Source: Symbiodinium kawagutii (Eukaryota; Sar; Dinophyceae; Suessiales; Symbiodiniaceae). Taken from it: DNA of 64,000 nt. This document shows positions 10,585 to 22,493 of the stretch, piece after piece. Location of the stretch: NCBI GenBank assembly GCA_009767595.1, contig VSDK01009435.1, positions 26,866 through 90,865 of the forward strand. Reading direction: 5' to 3'. The stretch's first letter is position 1. Each line of letters opens with the position of its first letter. Position numbers and translations under genes: made by a program. The notes under the pieces are model-generated. The model saw only the letters and a program-made list of their open reading frames with translations. It made no database searches and was not told where the DNA came from.

Positions 10585-12074
10585 ACAAGAAACAAACTCG
10601 GTTTTATAGTGGTTGATGATGGTTGGAAGGTGGTTAATGATGATGGTTGATGATAACCAAGAGTTTCGGATGGTTGAGTGGTTTTATCAATCATCCAGGA
10701 TCAGTAGGATGGTTTACAACAATTGTTTAGGGTTGAGGATGATTATGCCCCTTTAAAGGGGGAGCGGTTTGGAGCTACTAGGAGTCTTGTATAAATGGTA
10801 TAATGATTCTTGCGCGCTTGCAGTCATGATTTTTTGTTATTCAACCCCTGTTTTTGTTATAGTCGTCAAGAGCATTTGATAAGAATCGACGAGGTCGTTT
10901 GATAAAGCTTGTGGACCGTTTCGGCTCACCATAGCTGGTTACCAATATGGATTGATGTGCTGAGAATCTATCACGGTTGGTTCTAGCGCTTATTAACCCC
11001 CTGGCTGCGCTGAGATTCGAATAAGTATGAATTCTTGGTCGAGTATAGTGATAGATTCATCTACTGGCAACCGTGGATGATCATGTTGTCGGTTTAGTAG
11101 TCAATGATGTTCAAATGTTTCTTAATGATGCTCAATGATACCTTATGGTGATTGATAAGTAGGTAATGACGACTATATGGTCACGGATGGGTTGATGATG
11201 GTGAGTTGATGCTGGGGCTAAGGATCGCAGGGCCAGGCGAGTTAGCCTTGCTACATCCTGATGTTCAGTGTGCAAATCCCGATGCTAGGGGCTCCCATGT
11301 TTTTCTGATGTTCAGTACTGCCTTCGACAAATAACATGTCATATTTGCTTGGAAACGATATGTGATCATATGTGTGACCTACACCAGTGGTTGTTTGTTC
11401 AAGTTTTGTCTACTTGTCTTGTTTATGCTTCTCGATCTACTGGGTACGTATCCAGCTATCAGCCATGTAATATCATATAAGTATGGGCATGTGTATCATG
11501 GATGATCAGATGTGTTGTTCTAGTGTTGCCTTTATTCAACATGTGAGAACTACCCAAGTCTGATTTACCAGAAATAAGGGCATGACAATCAAACCGACTC
11601 ACAAACACACACACACACACAGAGGGCCGAAGATCAAGGAGAAGAAACCAATCTTACTGAAGCACCACATTTGTCAACCAATACTGGTGTGATGAACTAC
11701 TATTGAGCACTTGAGCACAATGAACCATATGTCAACCACCATTATGAACCATTAGCCTGTATTACATAGCCATCTATTGACCAGTGACCATATGAACTTT
11801 TGACACATGCATCATATATGAACCATCTATAATCACACTATTCAACACAATGAACGTATATTTTTCATATATCAACTAGACATGAACCATATCTAGACCC
11901 AAATATCAACAACATATATCCATTTATTAACAATACATTAACCATGCATGAACCATATGTTAACCAGATATTAACTATATATTGACCATACATAAACCAT
12001 ATATTAACCATATACTGATTATATATTGACCACATACATGCTAACAAATATTTTGTTCATCTGATCTATTGCTC
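10585..12074. other. No gene recognised
   Basis: Includes (CA)n at 11603-11620 and, at 11860-12045, an AT-rich minisatellite of ATATTAACCAT / CATATATTGACC words that produces a spurious minus-strand ORF. Confidence 0.5.
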
Positions 12075-12215
12075 ATGAATAGGCACTTCATTGCGACTTG
12101 CTCCCCCGAAACACGGGGCGTCGCACCAGGTGCGTTGTCGACGGCTGTAGGCAGCGCCTCTGTTGCAGGCAGCAGCAGGGAACAGCTGGACATGGCTTAC
12201 CCCCTGGTGAACTAA
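12075..12215 (+). CDS. Short ORF or exon, unknown protein
   Basis: ATG at 12075 to TAA at 12213 (46 codons), CpG-rich and GC-biased at third positions (ETRGVAPGALSTAVGSAS, SSREQLDMAYPLVN). A family B element starts directly at the stop codon. Could be a terminal exon with its acceptor before 12090. Confidence 0.4.
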   Translation: MNRHFIATCSPETRGVAPGALSTAVGSASVAGSSREQLDMAYPLVN

Positions 12216-12325
12216 CATGGTGATGGGTCAATATCAACCATCAATAGTAAGCAACAACAATTGGGGTAAACAATGGTTAATGATAGGGCACCAGGGGTAC
12301 AGGGTTTTGACCCACAGCCACATGG
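12216..12325 (+). mobile_element. MITE family B copy
   Basis: ATGGTGATGGGTCAATATC ... GGTTTTGACCCACAGCCACA. Confidence 0.8.
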
Positions 12326-13130
12326 CAATAGACAATCCACCATAAATTTGTTGATTTGCCAGATGTTTATCTCATTTTGGCAAGCATTTTCCTGGCTGCC
12401 ATGTCAGTTTGCCAGAGTGTAGTATATATATATATATATTTTTGTTTATATAGCATACATGTTCATTTAACTATACAGACAGTTTAGATACGTATGAAAC
12501 ATGAACATATTCAAGTACGGTGGGATCAATGACAATTGTACCTTCAAAGCAGCGTGTTTTTTCTAGTAAAACGCATCATTTTGGGTAAAGCAATGCATGT
12601 ATTTTGCCCTTTTTTGATTGGGTGCATCGTAAGATGAATCACAGATCTTGAACCATCTTCGCAAAGATCAGCACGCATGACCTGACAATAGTCTTAAATA
12701 TCCAAAAGCTGTCAGGAAAATATCAATTTACCACCAATAGCCATAGAGTATCAATCGACCACCATCATGTAATCATCAATCAGCAAGCACGAATCATCAA
12801 GTACTCCCTAAACCACCTTCATTAGCCATCAATCAGCCATCAACTGACTATCGTTTACAAAGTAAAACATCACCACCAACTGACCATCAACTAACCATCA
12901 TTCGATCCTCACTTATGAACTGATTTCCAATCAACTACCAACTAATCATCAACATCAACTGATAATGATCAATTCACCAACCACCAACTCACCATATTTG
13001 ACCATCATTTCACCAACCATCCTATGATCATCAACCACCCAACCAACCTCCAACCACCAACCACTCAACCACCCAACCACCACCCACCCACCCATCACTT
13101 CACCACCCCGGCCATCCCTGGCGCGTCCCC
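12326..13130. repeat. Low-complexity CCATCAACCA region
   Basis: (TA)n at 12425-12440, then 12720-13110 is almost entirely ACCATCAA / CCACCAACC words. No coding signal. Confidence 0.6.
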
Positions 13131-13132
13131 GC

Positions 13133-13247
13133 TTCGGCAGCCGCCGCCCCCTCCGCCGCCAGCTGGCCGTCGGCCAAAGTCATCGACGCGCTGCGTACCG
13201 TGGACAGCACGGGGAGCTCAGCAAGGGCAGCGTGGGGAGGGCTGCAA
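13133..13247 (+). CDS. Exon-like island ending at a D element
   Basis: Ala/Pro-rich CpG-dense stretch; one frame reads KVIDALRTVDSTGSSARAAW, though all three frames are open. It ends GCTGCAAG exactly where a family D element begins with GTGGGC, which would serve as splice donor. Confidence 0.4.
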
Positions 13248-13301
13248 GGTGGGCCCCTGGCAGTTACAAGTTGGAGTATGACCCTAGTGAAGTCACTTAT
13301 A
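13244..13301 (+). mobile_element. Family D element, left half (interrupted)
   Basis: CAAGGTGGGCCCCTGGCAG ... CCCTAGTGAAGTCACTTATA. Continues at 14441 after a 1.1-kb insert, with a 17-bp direct repeat at the break. Confidence 0.65.
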
Positions 13302-14440
13302 TTTTATTCTCACTTCACCAACGCAGCTCGTCGCGCAGCTGGCTGGCTGGGCGATGGTGGCCAGTTTGGCGGCCATCGCTGACCTATCAGGCGCCAGTCA
13401 AACTAGCTCAGAGGCCCTAAGTCCCAGCGCTTCGCGGGGCCTGCCAATCAGTTGAAAACCGTCCAGCAAACCCTGTTATCTCGAACAGAGGGTACACATG
13501 GGTGAATCAACATGAAGAAGTCCAGTGTCAGACGTACCAACAACATAACGGCACAGCAATGGTCAAGCGTGCCAATACAATGTAAGGAACCAGATTTGAA
13601 AACACAGAGGCTGGCTATACACGCCTTTGCCATACCAAGGGCCAAAAACACAAGTGTGACCCGAAATCAATGTGCAGTGATGGGCCACGAGGTGTGAGCC
13701 ACCAAGCCTCGTTGTTAGGCGCCCAATGGCACTGCACACATTTCTTGTGTCCAGCCAGCTTAAGCCGCCATGCCAAAGATAGGGCTATGCTGCCCGGCAA
13801 AATCTGCACAAACAGGAAAACTGAGATGTGAAGGCAAACGTCAAAGTTAGAGCTGTGAATGACACAGTGCAGTTGCAGCAGCACTCGAGAAGAACTAGTC
13901 TTGAAGCAATGCAGAGCATACAGGCAGATGTGCAACTGGAAATCAACTGAAGAAACTCCAGCCCACCGGAATCTGATGACACGAGGCGAGCACTCGTCAA
14001 TGGTCAAGTTTCCCAAGTACCAGTCCAGTGACATCTTGCCGTGTGTGTCGGGGACCAAAGGCCACGTGAAAACGCAAGATGCAAATCAAATCAACAAGTG
14101 CCACAGCGGCCGCATTCACAATACTAGAAATCCTGGTAACCAAGTGCAGAATCGACCCAAGATCTTCACCAAGGCAATCTCCAAAGGACCACGTAGTAGA
14201 GACGGGTATGATTGGAGCCCACCAAGGCCATGATGCCATACCCACTGAAGCATAGATCCAAGAAGAAGACCAGGTCAGAAAGTGACCACTTGTAACCAAA
14301 GGTGAGGGACCACATGATGTTGCAAGGCTCCACAAGATGTGCACCAGCTGCAAGCCCAATTGCCAGTCGACCATTGCGCAAAAGACAAACGGGCTCTTAG
14401 TCGCACAAGCTGCACCGCCGGAAGGTTGAGCCCCACAGCT
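13302..14440. mobile_element. 1.1-kb insert flanked by a 17-bp direct repeat
   Basis: TAGTGAAGTCACTTATA occurs at 13285-13301 and again at 14441-14457, splitting a D element. The insert lacks the local repeat families. It begins with a plus-strand coding-like stretch (13325-13450, reading LVAQLAGWAMVASLAAIADL to TGA). 13450-14440 has long overlapping minus-strand frames (13615-14058, 13997-14452) that could be exons of a transferred gene fragment; none is recognised. Confidence 0.5.
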
Positions 14441-14475
14441 TAGTGAAGTCACTTATAAACCAACTAACCAAAGCC
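14441..14475 (+). mobile_element. Family D element, right part (decayed)
   Basis: Continues the half element at 13244-13301: TAGTGAAGTCACTTATAAAC then CAACTAACC. Confidence 0.5.
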
Positions 14476-14487
14476 ATATCATCATTG

Positions 14488-14600
14488 CAAGGTGGCCCCC
14501 AGTAGTTACGAGTTGGGTTATAACCGCTTATGACTGGTAGTTCACCCTAGTTGAGTTAGGTATAAACCAACGAACCTAAGTGGTTGGGGGCCCACCTTGT
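14488..14600 (+). mobile_element. Family D element, complete
   Basis: CAAGGTGGCCCCCAGTAG ... GGTTGGGGGCCCACCTTG; long palindromic ends, about 113 bp, core ACTGGTAGTTCACCCTAG. Confidence 0.85.
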
Positions 14601-15511
14601 CGGAAGTGATGCCAGTGGTGGGTGATCGTGGTGACTTGTTGATGGTGGTTGATGGTGGTTTTTCTTGGCTTGATCATGGTTAGTTATGACTAATAATAGG
14701 TTAATGATAGGGGATAATAACAACCAACTAGTTGAGAATGGTGATTTGAGACATGATGTTGGTGGTGGCAGTTATAACCAGTAATTAATGGTTGATGATA
14801 GGGGATAACAACCCACAATAATATAAATATCTAATCTGGTTTAGTGATGGTTGGACATGATTAGTAATGGCCGGCAACCACGGGTTGATAATGGAAACCC
14901 TGGAATTATAGGGTTCACAGGGGATAATGACCAGCAAGAAATGGTGAAACAGCTATATATTAGTTGTCTAATGTTAACCCCGTGGGTGAAGCTCAGCCTT
15001 TGGTTTAGAGTGGTTAAAAGTGATTAGTTGGGCTTGTAATAACCATTGCTAGAAATGATTGGTAGTGGCTAGTGACCAGGGGTGAAGAGCTTGTGACCAT
15101 TGGTGGTGAAAAATGGTAGCTCCCCGGATCATAGGGGTTAATAGGGGATAGTGAGCAACAATAAATGGCGAAAAAAACTACTAGTTGGTGTAAAAAAGTG
15201 AAATGATTGGTAGTGGCTAGTAAGCGGCGGTGAAGAGGTGGCGTGAAGAGGTGGTGAGTGATGGTGGATAGCTGGTAATGATGATCACAAAAGGTGGTTA
15301 AAAATAGTACAGAATGGGACATAGTGGTGGAGGACCACGGGGGTGGAAGAGTGGCGAGTAGTGGGAAGTAACGGTGGGTCAATCCCCACTTGAACCACAG
15401 ACTTCTGACCTCTTATAGCAAGTGACCGGTGCTTGACTTCAATGGGGTTGAATAGTGGCATTTAGGATCATGCTGTAAGTGTAAGTGTGTTTAATCTTGT
15501 GGTTTTATTTA
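14601..15511. other. No gene recognised
   Basis: TTGATGGTGG and GGGATAATAACCAAC words predominate. Minus-strand frame 15014-15382 is repeat-derived. Confidence 0.5.
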
Positions 15512-15600
15512 GATTTGTTGATCAAGCCATCGTCTCAAAATTCCAACGCTACATCTTCGTCTCTAAAGCTGACCTGATATTGAGTGTTCATTTGATGAAT
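15512..15600 (+). CDS. Exon-like island, unknown protein
   Basis: Strong acceptor GTTTTATTTAG at 15511 followed by FVDQAIVSKFQRYIFVSKAD. The frame stays open to 15723, so the donor is uncertain. Confidence 0.4.
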
Positions 15601-16071
15601 AGCAGGACTTCGAACAGAAGGTTTGTTCACACATCAGGAAGCTCAGTTGTACCAGTGTTAAACCTGGGGTTACTTTTTGTAACTGGGGACAGTCCACACC
15701 CCACGAATTGCAGGGAGAAATAGAAGTACATTCGCCAACTAGTGCGATCCGAACTATTGATGGCATTGGATGACCATGATTAGTTCAAGCCAAATCTGGA
15801 TCTCTCATGTTACCCAAATAGGGCTTGTCCAGATACATCGTCGAGAAGTTGCTGGCAATTTTATCCCGCCACAGGGATCAATATTGGCTAATTACTGAGT
15901 AGAGCTACCCATATTGGGGTTTCACAGACGTGTGGCTCCCCAATGTTTAACCCTTTGAAAGGAGAATACCACTGGAAATTCTGCATGGTTATGAAACATG
16001 AATCAACCCCCCAAAAATAACAAAACCCAAATATCAACTCTCAACTCGCAAACGAGCTCACAATTTCCAAG

Positions 16072-16157
16072 CCGTTCTTACCTCCCAAATTGCTTGATTC
16101 CCACTGAAAATGAGCGCTGGATGCTCGTTGCTGCGGCTGAGGCTTACAGAGGCCAGG
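16072..16157 (+). CDS. Candidate exon, unknown protein
   Basis: Acceptor TTTCCAAG, frame LPNCLIPTENERWMLVAAAE, GC donor after GGCCAG-G (GCGGGT). End phase 1 fits the next exon (16766). A minus-strand frame over the same bases (ALPALASVSLSRSNEHP) is a rival reading. Confidence 0.4.
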
Positions 16158-16243
16158 GCGGGTAGAGCCATAGCAGCTGGGGGACATGGTGTGCTCACAT
16201 GGAATGGTTCTTGACGTTGGAAGTGATGAATTTGGACAATCAC

Positions 16244-16354
16244 CATATGGTGGTTTCTCAAAATATGGGACCCCCAAAAATGGTTGGTTTATTACTATAA
16301 ATGGCTATAAACTGGATGATTTGGGGGTACCCTATTTTGAGAAACACCCATATT
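16244..16354 (+). mobile_element. MITE family E, complete
   Basis: ATATGGTGGTTTCTCAAAAT ... TTTTGAGAAACACCCATAT with GGGACCCCCAAA and GATTTGGGGGTACCC. Confidence 0.85.
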
Positions 16355-16765
16355 TGGAATACAAGGCATAAATCAAGGGATAAATACAATGGGTTGTTGG
16401 TGGTTTCGCTCTGATGATCTAACATAGCTGGCTGGAAAGTCACTATATTTGATAGAGAAGGGAAACCATCAATAGTTGGTGGATTTTCCGCTGCTATGTT
16501 GGAGTACCAGAGGGTAACTTGACAATCACCATCGACAAAACTGGAGTCTTGCTTGGCAGCAACCCAGCAACCCATGTTCATGTTTGTTACTGCTCCAGAC
16601 CTGGTGTGGGTTGGATCCATATCATATGCCCATGGAGCTCATAACCCAGCCAACCATCAACAAGAATGGTGGGTGGGTGAACATCGCGGCTGTTGGACTA
16701 TAGTTTGGTCATTGATTGGACACCAGGGGCACCATCATATCAGTGCGTTGCTATGTATCGCCCAG

Positions 16766-16827
16766 CATCCGCAGTGGACTGGACGGGACCGGACGGGCAC
16801 CGGGGGCCATTTGTGGCGCTCAGCATG
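16766..16827 (+). CDS. Candidate exon, unknown protein
   Basis: Acceptor CGCCCAG, donor ATG|GTGATG; 20 codons (SAVDWTGPDGHRGPFVALSM) with GC-rich third positions. In phase with both neighbours. Confidence 0.5.
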
Positions 16828-17324
16828 GTGATGATGAAGCACAAGATGCTTTGGAATGGCGCTGTACTTTTCATGAAGCGCATCCGGGATGATTGGGGAT
16901 GGTGGTTGCATGAGTGAAGCGCAACATCCAGAGCAAAAAGCAACTGAGTAGTGAATAGTAGACAAGCGGGTAAATCATGGTGAAGAAGTAGTCGTTGACA
17001 ATGAGGTGAATGAAAATGAATGATGTCGAATAATAATGGGATAACTGATTGTTTCAACATTGGATATACGGACAGCGCGAACGGGGGTAACTTTGATTCA
17101 GCAACGGCCAAAGCCAGCTATGGTGCTTGTTGTTGTTGGTGGTGCTGCTGCTAATGCTGCTATTGTTCTTTCGAGGCTCATGTTACATCATGTTACCGTG
17201 TTTCCTTCTTGCGTTGCGATCATCCGTGGCGATCGATCAAGCGTTGAAAAGGACAATCATACGGGCGGATGACAATGCTTGGTTGTGCAACCCGACATCT
17301 TGCGCAGAATCCCAATGGTAGCAT

Positions 17325-17443
17325 GATATGGTTATGGGTCAAGAACAACCAACAAGCAAAGGGCTAGGTAAACATCTCAACAAAGATTAGTTTTGTCACG
17401 GGATGGCCACCATGGGTAGCGGGTAGTGGCCCACAACCATATT
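17325..17443 (+). mobile_element. Diverged family B element
   Basis: ATATGGTTATGGGTCAAG ... GGCCCACAACCATATT; the interior has drifted. Confidence 0.5.
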
Positions 17444-17760
17444 GGTAGTTGCTAAACTTCTCAGCCTCACCACGCTGGCAGATGTAGTACCACAAAGATA
17501 CAATGCTGTTGGATCATTATGCCACGCAGACATATTTCTTTACAGCCATGCCATGCCCAAATCCCTGGCTTGTTGACTATGACCAGTCAGAAACCATCAT
17601 TATTCGTCATAAACCATTTTTATATTTCTGGTGGTTGGTTATTATTGGTCAATATCCCGTGCAATTAACCACCAAATCACCCACCACCAATCATCAAGCG
17701 ATAACTTTCCAAGACCAGTGACCTATTGACTCCCAGCATGCAGTTCATAGTTAGCCTCAG

Positions 17761-17850
17761 CGTGCCATCAGATCCCCATTGTTGGCAACTGCCGAGCGAT
17801 CTGTGCAGATGGAAGAAGGCCCTCCCTGGGACATGCGGGACGGGACTGAT
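17761..17850 (+). CDS. Candidate internal exon, unknown protein
   Basis: Acceptor TTAGCCTCAG and textbook donor GTAAGA. Exactly 30 codons, phase 0 to 0 (LLATAERSVQMEEGPPWDM). One of the best isolated exons in the upstream region. Confidence 0.6.
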
Positions 17851-18700
17851 GTAAGAGATAGGGGTCAGGCTTGTTGTTGACATGGTTGACCATATTGATC
17901 AATCCATCAGGTTTGATCTTTTAAATCATTTCCGTGTACTTGTGCTTGCTTTAGGGGTTGAATGGTTTTGTTTGTTGTGTTTTGCTGGTGTGCTGTTTGC
18001 TTTGCTTTGGTTTGGTTTGTTTGTGCATTGGCTTGTTTGGATTTTTTTTGGGATTTACTTAGGATGTTCTTGGTTTGTGTGTACTTGGGGGTGTTATGTT
18101 TTGTTCTGGATTTGTCTCGCGCATTGGTTTGAACTGTTTTGTTTGTCAGTGTGGCTGCTTCTTTTGTTTCATTGATTTGTTATTTCGCTTCTTCCTGATG
18201 CATGAAATGGGTTCTGATTCCTTGCAACCCTGTGCTTTCAAAGATCCAAAGTGATGATATCAAAAAGTAAAGATGGATTCCATCCTTTACAGGGAACACA
18301 AGCGCTTTGAAATGGTTTGGGATGGATCCTTGTGGACATGCAAAGGCAACATATTTTGAAACATATAGACTTATGGTCTAAGATGGTCTATGTCGCACCT
18401 ACTATGAATATTGATTTGGCACAGCATATGGGAGATGTGTCAGGGAAAGGCAGCTAGGGGTAGGGCAGAGTTCGTTCAAACTATTCCAATCTGAGGTCCT
18501 CATGTGCGGAGGGAGTGGGTGTAGAATGCCCAACTTAGAAGCGAAAAAGTCACACTGGGGGAAATGAGTCATATCAATATTCATTGCCAATCATGATTAT
18601 ATGACCCAATATCAACAAGTATTAGCCATTGAACATCTATAAATACTAGTAGTTAAATAGTATCAATTCATGAACCGGCACAATGCTGTTTACCTTTCAG
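17851..18700. other. Intronic DNA, no element recognised
   Basis: 17882-18175 is a T/G-rich open frame with a hydrophobic translation caused by TTTG/GTTTG composition; not considered coding. Confidence 0.45.
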
Positions 18701-18744
18701 GACAATGCCAGCGCCGCTGTGCTCGTCGACATGTCTAAACGACT
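18701..18744 (+). CDS. Candidate exon, unknown protein
   Basis: Acceptor TTTACCTTTCAG; frame NASAAVLVDMSKR, donor CT|GTGGAA. Phase 0 entry matches 17850 and phase 2 exit matches 19055. Confidence 0.5.
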
Positions 18745-19054
18745 GTGGAACTCTAACTACTGACCACCACATGGTGAAAGCGCTGAACTGGTGCTCCAGC
18801 ATGGTGCAGGAAGGATCAGGATGGTCCATGATGGTGAATGATGCTTATGAATGCTGGTTGAGAATGTTGAAGGATGACTCGGGATGCTTAAGGCAGGTCA
18901 TGCTGGTGAAGGATGGTGATGTCATTTGGCCAAGCATTTGGGCTGGTTGAAGCCAGTAGCCAACATGGTTCTCCTGGGCGAAGTCATTGCCATGACTACA
19001 GATTCTCATCCTCCCAAAAAAGTCATAGATCCTCACGCTCTCACTTACACTCAG

Positions 19055-19325
19055 GTCAGAAACTCCACCATCAGATGAATTCCTAGGCTTTCCTTCGAAG
19101 TTTCCCGGTGATTTTCCAGCTCCAGGTGCTCATCAGGTAGCCATGTCACTGCTAGCAGCTGTGGCCAGATCCAGTGATCCCCTGATGCAGGTGCTGATCC
19201 ATCCACCAAGGGATACGAGGGGATGCCCAGAAGTGGCCCAGCGCGTCGTGCTTGCGAAGCTGAGCTTGGATGGCGATCGGGCGATCAATGACCACCCTCG
19301 GCCACCAAAACCAGCATGTTTGTAG
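19055..19325 (+). CDS. Candidate exon, unknown protein
   Basis: Acceptor CACTCAG; open for 90 codons: ETPPSDEFLGFPSKFPGDF, AMSLLAAVARSSDPLMQVLI and AQRVVLAKLSLDGDRAIND. A TAG follows at 19326, overlapping a possible donor GTAGGT at 19325, so it may be internal or terminal. Confidence 0.55.
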
Positions 19326-20259
19326 GTTATGATCCATAGTTGGGAGGGTAAACTTATAACTTATCACTATGATCCATATTTTGGAGAGTAAAAACCGACA
19401 TGTTTTTGGGGTTTTGGGGGCCCATGGCAACTGGTAACAGGCTGAGGATGACCGTCAAATTGCATTTAGGATTTGATTGGATGGCAAAATATGGCTATGG
19501 GTCATGATTCATGATCATACATGACCAAGAGGGAAGGTGAACATACCACCAAAGGCTGTTTTGTTCATTTGTTAGATGTGAACACTACGGGTACAGCCAT
19601 CTACTCATCAGCATTGCAACAATCATGAAATGGCACTTTGAAGCATCATACACGGATAACAGGATTTGATGCTTCTAGAATCCTGTGATCCACTGGTATC
19701 CATGGTTCTAGTAACAACTGAACCATCCATTTAATGGTAACAACTGCATCCATCCACGTACATCCAATGTGTGAGACTGCATAAGTGATTCGGAGCTAAG
19801 CAGAGCAGTCCTACCAAGGCTAGGAGATCGATTCCCCAAAGAGACCTGCTGGGTCGCAGCTGCCTGCAGCAATTTCAGCTGGCGGACGTTGTAGAAAAGC
19901 AATGAGAACAGGCACATGGTGATGTTCACATGGGGAAGTCTTGTCCTTCTTCGAACGAATACCTCGTGCAACCAAATGAATTTGTGGGAACTTCTCCGAA
20001 CAGCAGTAGGTGTTGTTTGTCAATTGTTTTGGCGTTAACCGTGAAAGGATGTTTGTTAATTAGCATCCAACAACATAATGATCCTGTATACGTACCGCAA
20101 ATTGCAAAATGTATGCTCTCAACCTATCTCAACACAAATTGTTGAGATTCGTTGAGCATTTACAACATTGATATTTTACATGGTGTAAAAATCGTGCGGG
20201 CGTAACCTCCCCTACCATTGTTGCTTATTTTCGCCTATGATTCACCATCACACAGCTAG

Positions 20260-20422
20260 GCTTCACCATTGGTTCGTCGATTTAACCTTGACCTATCCTC
20301 GCTGGGGAATCCCATCATCATCCTCGCCCAGGCCCTTCTCGAGAGCGAGCAGGGCAGCACCGTTGTTCCGAAGGCATTGGAAATGGTGGACGTTCGGTTT
20401 GCCAACGTGGGCAGCAATGATG
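20260..20422 (+). CDS. Candidate exon, unknown protein
   Basis: Acceptor CAGCTAG, donor GATG|GTGGAT; reads SLGNPIIILAQALLESEQG and VPKALEMVDVRFANVG. GC-biased third positions, CpG-rich. Exits in phase 1, which the next exon matches. Confidence 0.6.
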
Positions 20423-20627
20423 GTGGATCCTGACTGTGGCTGACATGGGGGAACGTGTTGAATGGTGTATGGTGGTCAATGACGGGTGATTTTGTTGCTT
20501 ATGCTTGATGGTATGGTGGTCAATGATGGTTGATATGATTGATGCTGTTGCTGTTGGTTGATGATGGTTACTAGTAATCAATGAGAGGTTACCATAGGTT
20601 ACCTGGATTTGAATTTAAAATGTACAA

Positions 20628-20740
20628 GTGGGTATGTGCCAAAATAGTGGTACCCCCAAAAGCAATGGTTTCCTGGTAGAATAATCATTTTGTGGTGGCT
20701 TAGTGGCTATTGGTTATTCTATTTTGGCACATACCCAAGT
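20628..20740 (+). mobile_element. MITE family F
   Basis: Long inverted repeats TGGGTATGTGCCAAAATAG / CTATTTTGGCACATACCCA; single copy in the window. Confidence 0.8.
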
Positions 20741-21439
20741 CAATATGTACAACGCGGTGTGCTGTCAAATGTTTAATCTGTGTACGCCTGGTATAGATAG
20801 TTGGACTGAAAGGTGGGGAATGTCTACCAACGTGTGGCTAGTATTCACCATGGATCACAACAAAATGGCAATGGACATGTCTACAACTGGTTAGTGATGC
20901 CGAGTAATTAGTACATGGAAATGTCTAGCCGCTGGTGAGTAGAATTGGCAATGGTTCATCACGGTAAGTCATTAAACATGATACGCAAGCGATCATCAAC
21001 ATTTGTCGGTGACTCACTTAATATCCCAGCCCCTATAGGTATTTGCTTTGTCCATTCTTGGACCGTGGAGGGATGGAGCGATTTTGCTTCCAAGCAAGTC
21101 GTCATTATCCGTTGTTATTGACCAATTAGTGTTAGTATATCTATGTCATTGTTGGTTGGTGCTGAAGAATCATTTGGAAGAATCACCCATCATTTACAAT
21201 CAGCCATCAACGAACACGAATCACAATCGACCACCGATCACCGTTGTTTCTTGTTTTGCAACCGACAATTTTACCATGTAACAATCACTAAACCACAATC
21301 AAACCATCCATCACTAACCACCAACATGGGTTTAATCCATCAACGTCTTCTTAACTAACCTATGTTTGCCACTAGTGATTGATGGTTATTGTCACATGGG
21401 TTGATTGAGTTCATTGATTATTGGTCACCACCAACAACG

Positions 21440-21600
21440 ATTCAAGGCCAACCATCATAAACCAACCACTAATCCATCGACTCCATCACTACCTTCATTA
21501 ATCCATCACTAACCATCATTAATCCATCACTAACCATCGGCAATCAACCACTCTCAACCATCAATCACTAGCCACATCTAGCCACCACTACTCCGAGTGA
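21440..21600. repeat. Low-complexity ACCATCACTAATCCATC tract
   Basis: Short degenerate tandem words only. Confidence 0.6.
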
Positions 21601-21635
21601 CCACCAGCACTTTGTCACCCAGTGTCACCAGGCAG

Positions 21636-21702
21636 GTTCGCGGGATGGTTGCCAAGGCGTGGGGAATGGCGAAGCGTTGGTGGTGGATGATCTGCTCAGC
21701 CG
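21636..21702 (+). CDS. Candidate exon, unknown protein
   Basis: Acceptor CCAGGCAG, donor CG|GTGTCT; reads GCQGVGNGEALVVDDLLS. Both phases agree with neighbours at 20422 and 22407. Confidence 0.5.
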
Positions 21703-21761
21703 GTGTCTGTAACCAATGGTTGATGGGTCTTACAAGGGAATATCATGTTTGATAATACAGG

Positions 21762-21859
21762 CTGGTTGGTGGTTTGAAACATTTTTTATTTTCCCTAGTA
21801 TTTATTAACAAATGGTTGGTTGACTAATATTTTTCATAGGGGTTGAAACCACCAACCAG
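21762..21859 (+). mobile_element. MITE family H, complete
   Basis: CTGGTTGGTGGTTTGAAAC ... GGGGTTGAAACCACCAACCAG; about 98 bp. Confidence 0.85.
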
Positions 21860-21980
21860 CAGGGGATGTAGTGGTTAATAACACGGAATAATAGGGTATT
21901 ACCACCATGATCACCATGATCTATTGGGGATAATTAATCATAGTGGTTAAAATCACTAACAATAATGGTAAAACAAGTAT

Positions 21981-22099
21981 TATATGGAGGTTTCTCAATA
22001 TACCAGTGGGAATTCGCAAAAAAATATTGGTTTATTATTAGAAATGGTTCATGTAAAGGATGATTTGAGGAGTATTCTATTTTGAGTAACCACCATATA
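21981..22099 (+). mobile_element. MITE family E copy
   Basis: TATATGGAGGTTTCTCAATA ... TTTGAGTAACCACCATATA. Confidence 0.75.
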
Positions 22100-22406
22100 C
22101 TGTACCGGTTATGTTATGTTACCAGTGGGTCATGGTCGGTGATACACTGGCGTTCATGGTACGTATGTGAGTGTTTTATCCATTATTTCTTGGTGTGAAT
22201 CAACTAGTCAAATAGCCGTGGATCAACACCTGATACTCCTGGTGAAAGTCTGGAAATTAGCAGCATAGTTTTTGGTTGGATGTGGACTTATCCAGTTGTT
22301 GGTGGTTGGTTCGACCAAACGAGACCCAATCACCAGCAATCGATAGGTCATTGGTTGGTCATAAGGGGGCACACTGAACCTATGCTTGGCTTATGCGGGA
22401 TGATAG

Positions 22407-22473
22407 GCTCATGCTGGCCATTCAACTGTCTCAATCATTGAGATCGGGCCAGTGGGAAGGCCATGGCTCACAA
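22407..22473 (+). CDS. Candidate exon, unknown protein
   Basis: Acceptor GATAG; 22 codons (LMLAIQLSQSLRSGQWEGHG) to donor CAA|GTGGAA, phase 0 exit. Confidence 0.45.
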
Positions 22474-22493
22474 GTGGAACTCTGGGTGTAGCT

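Noticed and set aside
17882-18175. 97-codon hydrophobic ORF resembling a membrane protein
   Set aside because: Composition-driven by TTTG/GTTTG-rich DNA; no CpG or splice signals.
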